The notes below the pieces were generated by a model. The model was not told the origin of the DNA and did not search any database. It saw only the letters and a program-made list of their open reading frames with translations. Below, one piece after another: positions 1-7,680 of a stretch of DNA of 64,000 nt. A program made the translations under genes and the position numbers. The stretch is taken from contig NZ_WBSO01000001.1 in NCBI RefSeq assembly GCF_009299485.1, positions 124,001-188,000 of the forward strand. Reading direction: 5' to 3'. This stretch comes from Bifidobacterium apri (lineage in GTDB: Bacteria > Actinomycetota > Actinomycetes > Actinomycetales > Bifidobacteriaceae). The first letter of the stretch is position 1. The number at the start of each line of letters is the position of its first letter.

Positions 1-250
1 CGTCACGCCGGTATGTGGGATCATACTCACCGACGCCCGTAAGCGCCCTGACCGCTGCGCCGAAGCCTCGCGGGATGGCGAGCAGCAGTTTCTTCCACAA
101 CGGTTCCTCGCCGGCGAGACGCTCGTCTTCAGACAGCACCCGCGTGCGGTCAGCGTCTTCGGTACCGGTACGTTTCGAGGACCCGCTCGACCTGCGACGG
201 GTTGATGTCTTCCGCTCTTGCGATGAGGATGAGGATGTGGTTCGTGCCAT
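1..250 (-). CDS. ftsK: FtsK/SpoIIIE DNA translocase, N-terminal part (runs off the window)
   Basis: The minus strand reads an open frame of 83 codons from an ATG at 250 to the window edge. The product begins [13 protein letters not shown], continues Ser/Arg-rich, and then has a tryptophan- and leucine-rich stretch ([13 protein letters not shown]). This resembles the basic, disordered start of actinobacterial FtsK just before its first membrane segments. FtsK is a septal DNA pump that clears chromosome termini at division. In bifidobacteria ftsK commonly lies directly upstream of miaA, and the following gene here is miaA. No motor domain is visible, so the call rests on composition and neighbourhood. 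A different membrane protein with a basic N-terminus is possible. Confidence 0.55.
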   Translation of the reverse strand, partial: MARTTSSSSSQERKTSTRRRSSGSSKRTGTEDADRTRVLSEDERLAGEEPLWKKLLLAIPRGFGAAVRALTGVGEYDPTYRRD

Positions 251-300
251 AGCGACTCCGATTCTAGCGACCGGCGGTCACATCGCCGACGCCTGACACA

Positions 301-1368
301 CTAAGCCTGAATATCGCCGAGATGATGCTGGACATATTCATCGGCATGCGCGTCAATCGCATCGTACTCCCCCGCGTCCGCATGGTCGATGATCGCCATC
401 GCATTGTCCAGCAGCTGAGGGTTCAACGCCTCCAGCCAATGAATCCGCGGGTCGCGGCCAAACCATCCCATCTGCTTGCGGGCCAGACGACGGGTCTTCT
501 GCGCGATGTCAAAGAACGCGTCATCTTCATCCCAGATGCCGTCCAGATAGTCGATGATCTGCTGGTAGCCGAGCGCGCGACCGGCGGTGAACCCCAGATG
601 CGGCCGCAACCGCCGCACCTCGTCAACGAATCCATGCTCCCTCATCGACTGCGTGCGTTGCATAATCCGGTCGTCAAGCTCACGCCGCGGCAAATCAAGT
701 CCGATCTGCACGCTGGGAATCACATACCGGTAGCGCGGCAGACTCGCCGAATACGGGCGTCCGGTCACCTCGATGACCTCAAGGGCACGGATGGTCCGAC
801 GCGGATTATGCGGGTCCATGCGCGCTGCGGCATCGGGATCCTTGGCTTTCAATTCCTCGAACAGTGCGGCGGCACCTTCCTCATGTTCGCGCTGTTCCAG
901 GCGGGCACGGACCTCGGGATCCGTACCGGGGAAAGAGATATCGTCGATCGCCGCTCGCGCGTACAGGCCCGAGCCGCCGACCAGAATCGGTCGGATGCCT
1001 TGCGCCTGCAAATCATGGATGCACTCGCGGGCAAGCGTCTGGAACCGGGCGACACTCATCGTGTCATCCGGGTCGATGATGTCCAGCAGATGATGAGGGA
1101 CCTCGGCCTGCTCCTCGGCGGTCGGCTTCGCGGTGCCGATATCCATCCCCCGATACATCTGGTAGGCGTCAGCGTTCACGATTTCCGCGCGTTCGCCGCG
1201 ATCCGCGAGGGCTTTGGCGATGGCGATGCCCAATCCGGTCTTGCCTGAAGCAGTGGGCCCGACAATCGACACGACACGGGCAGAAACCTGCGGTTGCCCT
1301 GCGCCGGTGTGCTGCGCGGGATCCTTCCGTTCGTTTATCGGTTCACTTTCGCCATCCGTCTGCCGCAT
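301..1368 (-). CDS. miaA: tRNA dimethylallyltransferase MiaA
   Basis: MiaA transfers a dimethylallyl group to N6 of A37 in tRNAs reading UNN codons. The P-loop GPTASGKT lies near residue 36 of the chosen protein, followed by [18 protein letters not shown] and [10 protein letters not shown], all family signatures. Downstream are the [11 protein letters not shown] block and the C-terminal RxxxRRQ-like region ([13 protein letters not shown]). The ATG at 1368 was chosen because GGAGG sits five bases upstream; a GTG at 1440 in the same frame, four bases from the miaB stop, has no clear Shine-Dalgarno. The gene follows miaB closely, so both are probably cotranscribed; MiaB acts on the MiaA product. 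Confidence 0.93.
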   Translation of the reverse strand: MRQTDGESEPINERKDPAQHTGAGQPQVSARVVSIVGPTASGKTGLGIAIAKALADRGERAEIVNADAYQMYRGMDIGTAKPTAEEQAEVPHHLLDIIDPDDTMSVARFQTLARECIHDLQAQGIRPILVGGSGLYARAAIDDISFPGTDPEVRARLEQREHEEGAAALFEELKAKDPDAAARMDPHNPRRTIRALEVIEVTGRPYSASLPRYRYVIPSVQIGLDLPRRELDDRIMQRTQSMREHGFVDEVRRLRPHLGFTAGRALGYQQIIDYLDGIWDEDDAFFDIAQKTRRLARKQMGWFGRDPRIHWLEALNPQLLDNAMAIIDHADAGEYDAIDAHADEYVQHHLGDIQA

Positions 1369-1444
1369 TCGAGCCTCCATTCTGCTTGTCTTCTCCCCAC
1401 CACTGTACTCACCCGGGCGTTGCACAGGCGCCGGTTGCACGCGT

Positions 1445-2905
1445 TCAGCCGCGACGGACCCGATACGTCTGCCCCGCCTGCGGATCGGGGTCGGCGATCA
1501 GGTTGTGCTCGCCGGCATGGGTGACCGTCGCCGTCACGAAATCACCGATATGCGGTTGCGGACAGCCTTCAGGCACGCCGATATGCACCAGCGCGCCGGT
1601 CCGTTCACGACCGGTGACACGATGCGTTTCGTCATCTTTCTTGCCATGGGTGCCGGTAACCATGACCTCGACATCACGCCCTTCGAACTTGTCAAGCTCC
1701 TCCTGGGTGATGCGCTGCTGGAGCGCCAGCAGGCGATCGAAACGCTCCTGGACGACCTGCTTGGGGATTTGCTCCATCGCGGCGGCAGGAGTCCCCGGAC
1801 GCGGCGAATACTCGAAGGTGAAGGCCGTTGAGAATCGCGCCTGTTCAACCACGTCGAGGGTGCGTTGGAAATCCTCCTCGGTCTCTCCGGGGAATCCGAC
1901 GATGATGTCGGTGGAAATACGGGCGTCAGGCATGGCTTCACGCACTTTGGACAGGATGGTGAGGAAGCGTTCCGTGCGGTACGAACGCCGCATGGAGCGC
2001 AACACGCGATCGGACCCCGATTGCAACGGCATATGCAGCTGGTGCATGATATTCGGCGTCTGTGCCATCGCGTCGATCACATCGTCGGTGAACGCGGCAG
2101 GGTGAGGCGAAGTGAACCGCACGCGTTCCAGCCCGTCAATCTGCCCGCAGGCGCGCAGCAGTTTGGAAAACGCATAGCGATCGCCCATCCCGTACCCGTA
2201 GGAGTTGACGTTCTGCCCGAGCAGCGTCACCTCTTTGGCACCGTTCGCGACACATTCGCGCACTTCGGCGAGCACGTCACCGGGACGACGGTCATGTTCG
2301 CGGCCTCGGGTGGTGGGCACAATGCAGAACGTGCACGTGTTGTTGCAGCCCACGGAAATCGACACCCATGAGGAGATACGCGACGAGCGGGCGGCAGGCA
2401 GCTGGCTGGGGAAATACGTCAGGTCGTTGGCGACATCGATCTGCGGCTCGCCGGTCGCACGCGCCTGATCAAGCAGTCGTGGCAGTGAGGCGATGCTTTT
2501 CGTGCCAAACACCGCATCAACCCACGGGGTTCGTTTGGCGATGCGTTCACGGTCAAGCTGGGCCATGCACCCGCCGATCGCGATTTGCACGCGCGGATTC
2601 GCATGCTTGTAGCGCGCCCACCGGCCGATGGTGCCATACATACGCTCCGCCGCGTTTTCCCGCACAGCGCAGGTGTTCATCACCACAAGATCGAAATCAT
2701 GCTGATCGATCTGACGCTCGGTCGCCGGCACATATCCGCTCTGTTCAAGCACGCCGGCGATACGCTCGGAGTCGTGCACATTCATCTGGCAGCCGAGCGT
2801 ATGGATATAGAACACGCCCTTGCCCCGGCCGTCCGGCCGCATGTCTGACTGCCCGGCAGCCGGTCTCGAGGCGCGCTCCGCCTCGGTCATCATCGCTTCA
2901 TCCAT
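1445..2905 (-). CDS. miaB: tRNA-2-methylthio-N6-dimethylallyladenosine synthase MiaB
   Basis: This is a radical-SAM methylthiotransferase that converts i6A37 to ms2i6A37. The N-terminal UPF0004 domain has the first cluster cysteines ([22 protein letters not shown]). The radical-SAM cluster motif is CNNTCTFC, followed by [11 protein letters not shown]-terminal TRAM segment ends the protein. The frame is open upstream to 2962, but the ATG at 2905 is preferred: a TACAAT -10 box at 2914-2919 ends eight bases before it, which suggests a leaderless mRNA. The gene is directly upstream of miaA, matching the order of the two reactions' genes in many actinobacteria. Confidence 0.92.
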   Translation of the reverse strand: MDEAMMTEAERASRPAAGQSDMRPDGRGKGVFYIHTLGCQMNVHDSERIAGVLEQSGYVPATERQIDQHDFDLVVMNTCAVRENAAERMYGTIGRWARYKHANPRVQIAIGGCMAQLDRERIAKRTPWVDAVFGTKSIASLPRLLDQARATGEPQIDVANDLTYFPSQLPAARSSRISSWVSISVGCNNTCTFCIVPTTRGREHDRRPGDVLAEVRECVANGAKEVTLLGQNVNSYGYGMGDRYAFSKLLRACGQIDGLERVRFTSPHPAAFTDDVIDAMAQTPNIMHQLHMPLQSGSDRVLRSMRRSYRTERFLTILSKVREAMPDARISTDIIVGFPGETEEDFQRTLDVVEQARFSTAFTFEYSPRPGTPAAAMEQIPKQVVQERFDRLLALQQRITQEELDKFEGRDVEVMVTGTHGKKDDETHRVTGRERTGALVHIGVPEGCPQPHIGDFVTATVTHAGEHNLIADPDPQAGQTYRVRRG

Positions 2906-2919
2906 AACCGCCGATTGTA
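2903..2919 (-). promoter_or_regulatory. -10 box of miaB, probable leaderless start
   Basis: TACAAT on the minus strand (2914-2919) ends eight bases before the ATG at 2905. No convincing -35 box is visible, and no Shine-Dalgarno precedes the ATG. Confidence 0.4.
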
Positions 2920-3052
2920 ACGTCCGGTCGGCACACCGCCGGCATACCCCCATGAACGGCATGTCGCCCCGATCACCGACATATCCGTGCGTGTCACGCT
3001 ATCATGGTCAATCGTGATACTTGACCGACATAACCGCATCAATATCGGAGAG

Positions 3053-3736
3053 ATGGAAGCCCGACTGGGCAATATCAAGCTCGGAGAGCATTTCCCCGCG
3101 GAGGAAATCACCGAGTTCATCGACCTTATGCAGGTGTATGAAGGCGCGATGTATGAAATCAGCACGAAGCTGGAAATTCTCGACAGCGAGTTCCAAGTGC
3201 GATTCGCCCACAATCCGATCCATCATATGGAACGGCGACTGAAATCGGTGGATTCCATTCTGGGCAAGCTGCAGCGCAAGTCGCTGCCGATCAACACACG
3301 GTCGATCAAAGACAATCTGTTCGATGTCGCAGGCATCCGTGTCATCTGCAATTATCGCGACGACGTGTATTCGGTGTCGAACTATCTGTCCGCGCAATCG
3401 GATATCCAAGTGCTGCGCGTCAAGGATTACATCAAAAGCCCCAAACCAAACGGCTACCGCAGCCTCCATGTGATTTACGCCGTCCCGGTGTTCCTGTCGT
3501 CCGGTGCGCATTACACGCCGGTCGAAGTCCAGTTCCGCACCATCGCGATGGACTATTGGGCGAGTCTGGAGCATCAGCTGCGGTATAAGTCCGATCTGCC
3601 TGATTCCAAGCTCGCCGAGCATTCGCAGACATTGCTCGACTGCGCCCGCAGCCTGCAGAACATCGAAGCACAGATGCAGGGCATCCACCGCGATATCACC
3701 GGCGCTCCGCGCGTGGACGAGGCTCCGCAGGCATGA
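3053..3736 (+). CDS. Small alarmone synthetase (RelQ/YjbM-like GTP pyrophosphokinase)
   Basis: This 227-residue protein is a RelA/SpoT synthetase domain alone, without the HD hydrolase, TGS or ACT domains of Rel. It would transfer pyrophosphate from ATP to GTP or GDP to make (p)ppGpp. Visible signatures are the R-x-K-S-x-x-S-I-like segment (MERRLKSVDSILGK), DVAGIRVICNY, KPNGYRSLH and the EVQFRTIAMDYWASLEH block with its acidic catalytic residue. The frame is open from 2987, but similarity to the family begins near MEARLGNIK, so the ATG at 3053 was taken. GGAG lies only two bases upstream of it, and a TTGACC hexamer sits at 3021-3026. The gene stands alone and diverges from miaB. Confidence 0.88.
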   Translation: MEARLGNIKLGEHFPAEEITEFIDLMQVYEGAMYEISTKLEILDSEFQVRFAHNPIHHMERRLKSVDSILGKLQRKSLPINTRSIKDNLFDVAGIRVICNYRDDVYSVSNYLSAQSDIQVLRVKDYIKSPKPNGYRSLHVIYAVPVFLSSGAHYTPVEVQFRTIAMDYWASLEHQLRYKSDLPDSKLAEHSQTLLDCARSLQNIEAQMQGIHRDITGAPRVDEAPQA

Positions 3737-3848
3737 TTCGCGCTTCCGGACGGTCACGGCAGCCCGCCCGCCCCCCGGCTACCATCCGGCGTTCATGAGG
3801 CCGAACGGTAGTCCGGCAGGAAAGCCTGTCGCGATTCCCCCCCCCATC

Positions 3849-3872
3849 CCCGGCGGCGGCAACACCGCCGGG
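3849..3872. terminator. Hairpin between convergent genes
   Basis: An 8-bp perfect stem (CCCGGCGG at 3849-3856, CCGCCGGG at 3865-3872) with an 8-base loop lies between the ends of the alarmone synthetase and thiD-tenA genes. There is no T tract, but the position suits a bidirectional terminator. Confidence 0.5.
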
Positions 3873-3884
3873 ACGGGCGAAATC

Positions 3885-5522
3885 CTAGAATCCAAGCGCC
3901 GGCCTGGTCAACCCCTGCTCGAAGAAGCGGAACTCATGCTCAGATGAGACGAGCGCCGCATGCATCATATGCTCATATTCGTCGATGGACGCTTCAGCTG
4001 CCAGCCGGTCGCAGATTTGCACCTCGCGCAATGTGCTTTCCGTGAATTCGGGATCCGAATACATGCGAATCCACTCGCCGAAGGGATGCGTCTCAACGTC
4101 GATATGCTTCTCGCGCACCTGTTCGCGCATTTCCTTGCCCATCGCGGCGTACAGCCAGAAACACGGCATGACCACGGCGGCGAGCCGCGCATATGAGCCG
4201 CTGTCAGCGACCCGATGCTCGTGACCGATATAGGCGGCAGTCACTTCGGAGCGGGAAACCGGCGACGGGTCGAATCCATGCTTGACGAACCAATCGTGGT
4301 GGAACATCACTTCGGAATCCACGCCGCCGGACGCCGCCTGTGCAAAGAACACGCGCTCGTCCAGCCGGTCGGCGCGCGAGGAGGCAAGGGCGAGCAGCGA
4401 CGTGTAATCCGTCAGATAAATATCATCCTGATGCAGGTAGAACGCGAAATCCTCCAGCGACAGCGTGGCGTCCACCATGCTAGTGATGAAGCGCATGCCG
4501 TGGATCCGCTCACGGATCGGCCGGACGCGATTCCAGTAGTCGGCGCTGAACCGCATGCCGGTCGGCGCATGTCGCCACGTGAAATCGACCGGGCCATGCC
4601 CTTTGCCGACGTGCAACCTGTCGGCGGCGGCAATCGCCCCGTTCATCCATGTCTTCGCGCGGCGAGCCGTCTGCTCCCACGTGTCGCATTGCGGACGCAA
4701 GGCTGCGAGCGTGCTCGACAAGGTGTCCCCCGTGCCGTGCACATTGTGCGTATGCACCGCCCGGCCTTCAATACGTGTGACGCGCACACCGGCATCGTCA
4801 TCGGAGGGCTCCGCGAGAATATCCGTACTCGATGCACTGCCGGCGAGCGCGAGCGCACCGCCTTTGGCGTAGACGGCGACACCGTACCGCGTGCATACTT
4901 CGCTTGCCATGGATTCCAGCGTGTCGATATCCGATGCGTTCTGGTCGGCATCGGCGAGTGCGGCGAGTTCCGGTACATTCGGGGTGATGATGTCTGCCAT
5001 GGCGATGATGCTGCGCAAGGCGTGTTCGGCTTGTGGGGTGAGCAGTGCGTCGCCGGATTTGGCGTACATAACCGGATCGAGCACGACGACCGGCTTGGGC
5101 AGGCCTTCGGTGCGATAGCGTTCTTCAAGCGCGGACAGCCACCCTTTGACGGCTTCGACGAGTTCCGGGGTGCCGAGCATGCCGATTTTCATCGAGTCGA
5201 TGACCGCGTCGTCGCTGACCGCGTTCAGCTGGGCGACAAGGAAATCAGGTTCCATGTTCACGATGCTGGTCACGCCCTGGGTGTTTTGGGCGAGGACGCT
5301 GGTCATGGCCGCATATCCGAATACGCCTTGTGCGGTGAATGCCTTCATATCAGCCATGGTGCCGGCGCCGCCGATGGGGTCGGAGCCTTCGATGGACAAG
5401 ACCCGCAGCCGCGAGGGCGCGTCCGCTGCGCGCTCCGCCTCGGCTTCCAATCGCGAAAGCGCCATCATGGCGGGGGTGGTATGCGGATTGTCGTTCGATT
5501 GCTGGTATTGCGGCTCGCTCAT
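3885..5522 (-). CDS. thiD: Fused HMP-P kinase (ThiD) and TenA-family thiaminase II
   Basis: Residues from about 40 to 290 are a ThiD kinase (SIEGSDPIGGAGTMADMK, VVLDPVMYAKSGDAL, HNVHGTGDTLSSTLA with the catalytic GTGD) that phosphorylates hydroxymethylpyrimidine phosphate. The C-terminal half is a TenA domain (HQDDIYLTDY, SEVTAAYIGHE, PCFWLYAAMG, PFGEWIRMYS), which hydrolyses thiamin breakdown products to recover the pyrimidine. Together they support pyrimidine salvage into thiamin. The frame extends to an ATG at 5531, but that ATG lies inside the riboswitch beside AAGGG. The ATG at 5522 has GAAGGGA at normal spacing, so it was chosen. Expression is very probably controlled by the TPP riboswitch. 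Confidence 0.92.
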   Translation of the reverse strand: MSEPQYQQSNDNPHTTPAMMALSRLEAEAERAADAPSRLRVLSIEGSDPIGGAGTMADMKAFTAQGVFGYAAMTSVLAQNTQGVTSIVNMEPDFLVAQLNAVSDDAVIDSMKIGMLGTPELVEAVKGWLSALEERYRTEGLPKPVVVLDPVMYAKSGDALLTPQAEHALRSIIAMADIITPNVPELAALADADQNASDIDTLESMASEVCTRYGVAVYAKGGALALAGSASSTDILAEPSDDDAGVRVTRIEGRAVHTHNVHGTGDTLSSTLAALRPQCDTWEQTARRAKTWMNGAIAAADRLHVGKGHGPVDFTWRHAPTGMRFSADYWNRVRPIRERIHGMRFITSMVDATLSLEDFAFYLHQDDIYLTDYTSLLALASSRADRLDERVFFAQAASGGVDSEVMFHHDWFVKHGFDPSPVSRSEVTAAYIGHEHRVADSGSYARLAAVVMPCFWLYAAMGKEMREQVREKHIDVETHPFGEWIRMYSDPEFTESTLREVQICDRLAAEASIDEYEHMMHAALVSSEHEFRFFEQGLTRPALGF

Positions 5523-5526
5523 GCCG

Positions 5527-5598
5527 GACATCCCTTCGCTAGTGCTGACTAGATCAGGTTCAACGGGTGTGTTCTCAGCCTGTCGGCACCCCGTGTCA
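5527..5598 (-). promoter_or_regulatory. TPP riboswitch (THI element)
   Basis: Read on the minus strand the element has the conserved blocks GACACGGGGTGCC, GGCTGAGA, ACCCGTTGAACCTGATCT and AGCGAAGGGATGTC. The P1 helix pairs GACA (5594-5597) with TGTC (5527-5530). AAGGG, the likely Shine-Dalgarno of thiD-tenA, lies within the conserved 3' segment that closes P1, so TPP binding should hide the ribosome-binding site directly. Confidence 0.96.
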
Positions 5599-5693
5599 CC
5601 GTCAGTCCACTGTAGACTCCCCCACGGTCAATGCTTGTGCTGTATTGCAATCGCCGCCCGCGCGTAGCCAACGGTGTCGGATATGCTGGGAAT

Positions 5694-6662
5694 ATGCGAG
5701 AGAATGAGAAACGGCGTCGGATCGTCGGCAGTGTATTGCTGTTGCTGACGTCCCTGATTTGGGGTTTCGCCTTCGTCAGTCAAGTGCAAGGCATGCAATC
5801 GGTATCCCCCATGTTCTTCAATGCGGTCCGGTTCACCTTAGGCGCGGTGTCGCTGATACCCGTGCTTGTGGTGCTGTCCCGGCTTGGGGTGGGGCGCACG
5901 GTGCAATCGCAGACCGAGGATCGCCATGCCGGTCCGGGCACGTTGGCATGGTGGTCCGCGGTCTGTGGGCTGATTTTGTGGGCGGGCGCCACATCTCAGC
6001 AGTATGGGATCCAATTGAGCATGTCCGCCGGGCATTCCGGGTTCGTGACCGCTTTGTATATCGTGTTGGTTCCGGTGCTCGGCTTCCTGTTCCTGCATCG
6101 GCGGATTCATCTGCTCACCGTGCTGGCAATCATCGTGTCGATTGTCGGGTTCTATCTGTTGTGTGTCACGGACACGATCCACGGCATCGGGGTGGGCGAT
6201 CTGGTGCTGCTGGCGAGCGCACTGCTGTATGCCACGCATATTCTCGTCATCGATCGGGTGGGAAGCAGGTTCAACCCGATCATGTTGTCGTTGGGCCAGT
6301 ATCTGGTGGTGTCCTTGCTCAGCTGGGTGGCGACCTTGGCGTTGCATCAGGTGGACTGGCGGGGTGCGTTGGCGTGTGCGGGCGCTCTGGCGTATGCGGG
6401 CGTCATGTCGGTGGGTGTCGCCTATACGCTCCAGGTGGTCGGGCAACGATATGTTCCGCCTTCGCAGGCGTCGATGATTATGTCGCTGGAATCGTTCTTC
6501 TCTGCTGTGGGCGGAGCGCTGATTTTGCATGAGACGATGTCCGGGCGCGGTTATGCGGGCTGCGCGATGATTTTCCTCGGGACGATCCTCGCGCAGATTG
6601 ACCCGGAACGACTACTCGGACGCCTATTCCAAGATGATTCCCAGCAAAAGACCATAGAGTGA
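5694..6662 (+). CDS. EamA/DMT-superfamily transporter
   Basis: The 322-residue protein starts MRENEKRRRIVGSVLLLLTSLIWGFAF, followed by about ten hydrophobic helices in two EamA-like repeats. The first repeat contains FNAVRFTLGAVSL and the second SQASMIMSLESFFSAVGGAL, which match this family. Members export amino acids or other metabolites, but the substrate cannot be read from sequence. The ATG at 5694 is chosen over an upstream in-frame start at 5631: a TATGCT hexamer at 5682-5687 ends six bases before it, consistent with a leaderless transcript. The gene diverges from the TPP-controlled thiD-tenA gene, so a link to thiamin precursors is possible but unproven. Confidence 0.83.
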   Translation: MRENEKRRRIVGSVLLLLTSLIWGFAFVSQVQGMQSVSPMFFNAVRFTLGAVSLIPVLVVLSRLGVGRTVQSQTEDRHAGPGTLAWWSAVCGLILWAGATSQQYGIQLSMSAGHSGFVTALYIVLVPVLGFLFLHRRIHLLTVLAIIVSIVGFYLLCVTDTIHGIGVGDLVLLASALLYATHILVIDRVGSRFNPIMLSLGQYLVVSLLSWVATLALHQVDWRGALACAGALAYAGVMSVGVAYTLQVVGQRYVPPSQASMIMSLESFFSAVGGALILHETMSGRGYAGCAMIFLGTILAQIDPERLLGRLFQDDSQQKTIE

Positions 6663-6682
6663 TGAACAAGAAAGGAGCGATT

Positions 6683-7570
6683 ATGACCTACGATCAGCAA
6701 CATCAGAATCCTTCATCTCAAAGCCCCCAGTACCAGTACAACGGGCAGGCGCAATCTGAGTACAGCCAGCCCCAATACGGCCAGCCGACCGCACAGCCAC
6801 AGGTCGCTTACCCCTACTATCAGTCCCCCGCGGGCGCAGGTGCCGGAACCGCATATGCAGCCCCGGCTTCGGCCATTCCCGCACAGGTCGCATCGGCCAC
6901 CGAACGCGCGGAACGGACGTCAATAACACGCGCCTATGCCGAAATGACCGCCGGCCTTGCAATCACCGCCGTCGTTGCGGTGCTCACGCAGACCTTCGGA
7001 CTGCTCAATAGCTTCCTGGCGGCCACCGGCAGCCTGGGGTGGATCGGCCTGATGCTCGTGCAGATCATCATGGCCATCGCCATCGGCAATCAGGCGATGA
7101 GCCTGAAAGCAGGTGCCGCACGCGTCCTGTTCTACCTGTATGCCGCGTTGATGGGCTTCACCTTGAGCTCGATTTTCATGGTCTACGACCTCGGCTCAAT
7201 CGGGACGGTACTTGCGCTGTGCACCGGATTCTTCTTCGTGTTGACCATGCTGTCGCTGACCATGCGTTCCAGTCTGTTGAAAGCCGGCCCCATCCTTCTC
7301 GCCGCGCTTATCGCCTTGATTGTCGGCGAGCTCATCATCATGCTCGTGGCGCCTGGTTCGACCGGTATCATGGTGATTTCCGCGATCGGCGTGCTTATCT
7401 TCGCCGGATTGACCATGTATGACGCGCAGAAGACGCGTGTCCTGTTCGCGCAGTATGCCGGTCAGCCCGAAGCGATCAAGAGCCTGTCGATTGTGTGCGC
7501 GTTGAATCTGTATCTTGATTTCGTGAATATGTTCCTGTATCTGCTGCGTCTGTTCGGCAGCCGCGACTGA
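6683..7570 (+). CDS. Bax inhibitor-1/YccA-family membrane protein
   Basis: The first 75 residues are rich in Gln, Tyr, Pro and Ala (repeats such as QPQYGQP) and are probably disordered and cytoplasmic. The rest forms about seven transmembrane helices with family features: ITRAYAEMTAGLAITA near the start of the core, GLTMYDAQKTR in helix six/seven, and ALNLYLDFVNMFLYLLRLFG at the end. Homologues act as proton-sensitive calcium leak channels or stress proteins; the bacterial role is poorly known. AAAGGAG lies seven bases before the ATG at 6683, which fixes the start despite an upstream in-frame ATG. A strong terminator follows. Confidence 0.85.
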   Translation: MTYDQQHQNPSSQSPQYQYNGQAQSEYSQPQYGQPTAQPQVAYPYYQSPAGAGAGTAYAAPASAIPAQVASATERAERTSITRAYAEMTAGLAITAVVAVLTQTFGLLNSFLAATGSLGWIGLMLVQIIMAIAIGNQAMSLKAGAARVLFYLYAALMGFTLSSIFMVYDLGSIGTVLALCTGFFFVLTMLSLTMRSSLLKAGPILLAALIALIVGELIIMLVAPGSTGIMVISAIGVLIFAGLTMYDAQKTRVLFAQYAGQPEAIKSLSIVCALNLYLDFVNMFLYLLRLFGSRD

Positions 7571-7622
7571 ACGGATTCCCACCATTTGCGGTATGCATAC
7601 CGCACTGAGATTTACGATAACC

Positions 7623-7665
7623 GCATTCGGGCCCGATTCCCCATCAGGGAGCCGGGCCCGAATGC
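7623..7665. terminator. Bidirectional terminator hairpin
   Basis: A perfect 13-bp stem (GCATTCGGGCCCG at 7623-7635 with CGGGCCCGAATGC at 7653-7665) encloses a smaller TCCC/GGGA pairing. It lies between two convergent genes. Confidence 0.85.
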
Positions 7666-7680
7666 ATGATGCGTCATGTG

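Noticed and set aside
322-1248. 308-codon plus-strand frame opposite miaA
   Set aside because: It is the antisense of a clear MiaA gene, has no ribosome site, and its product resembles no family.
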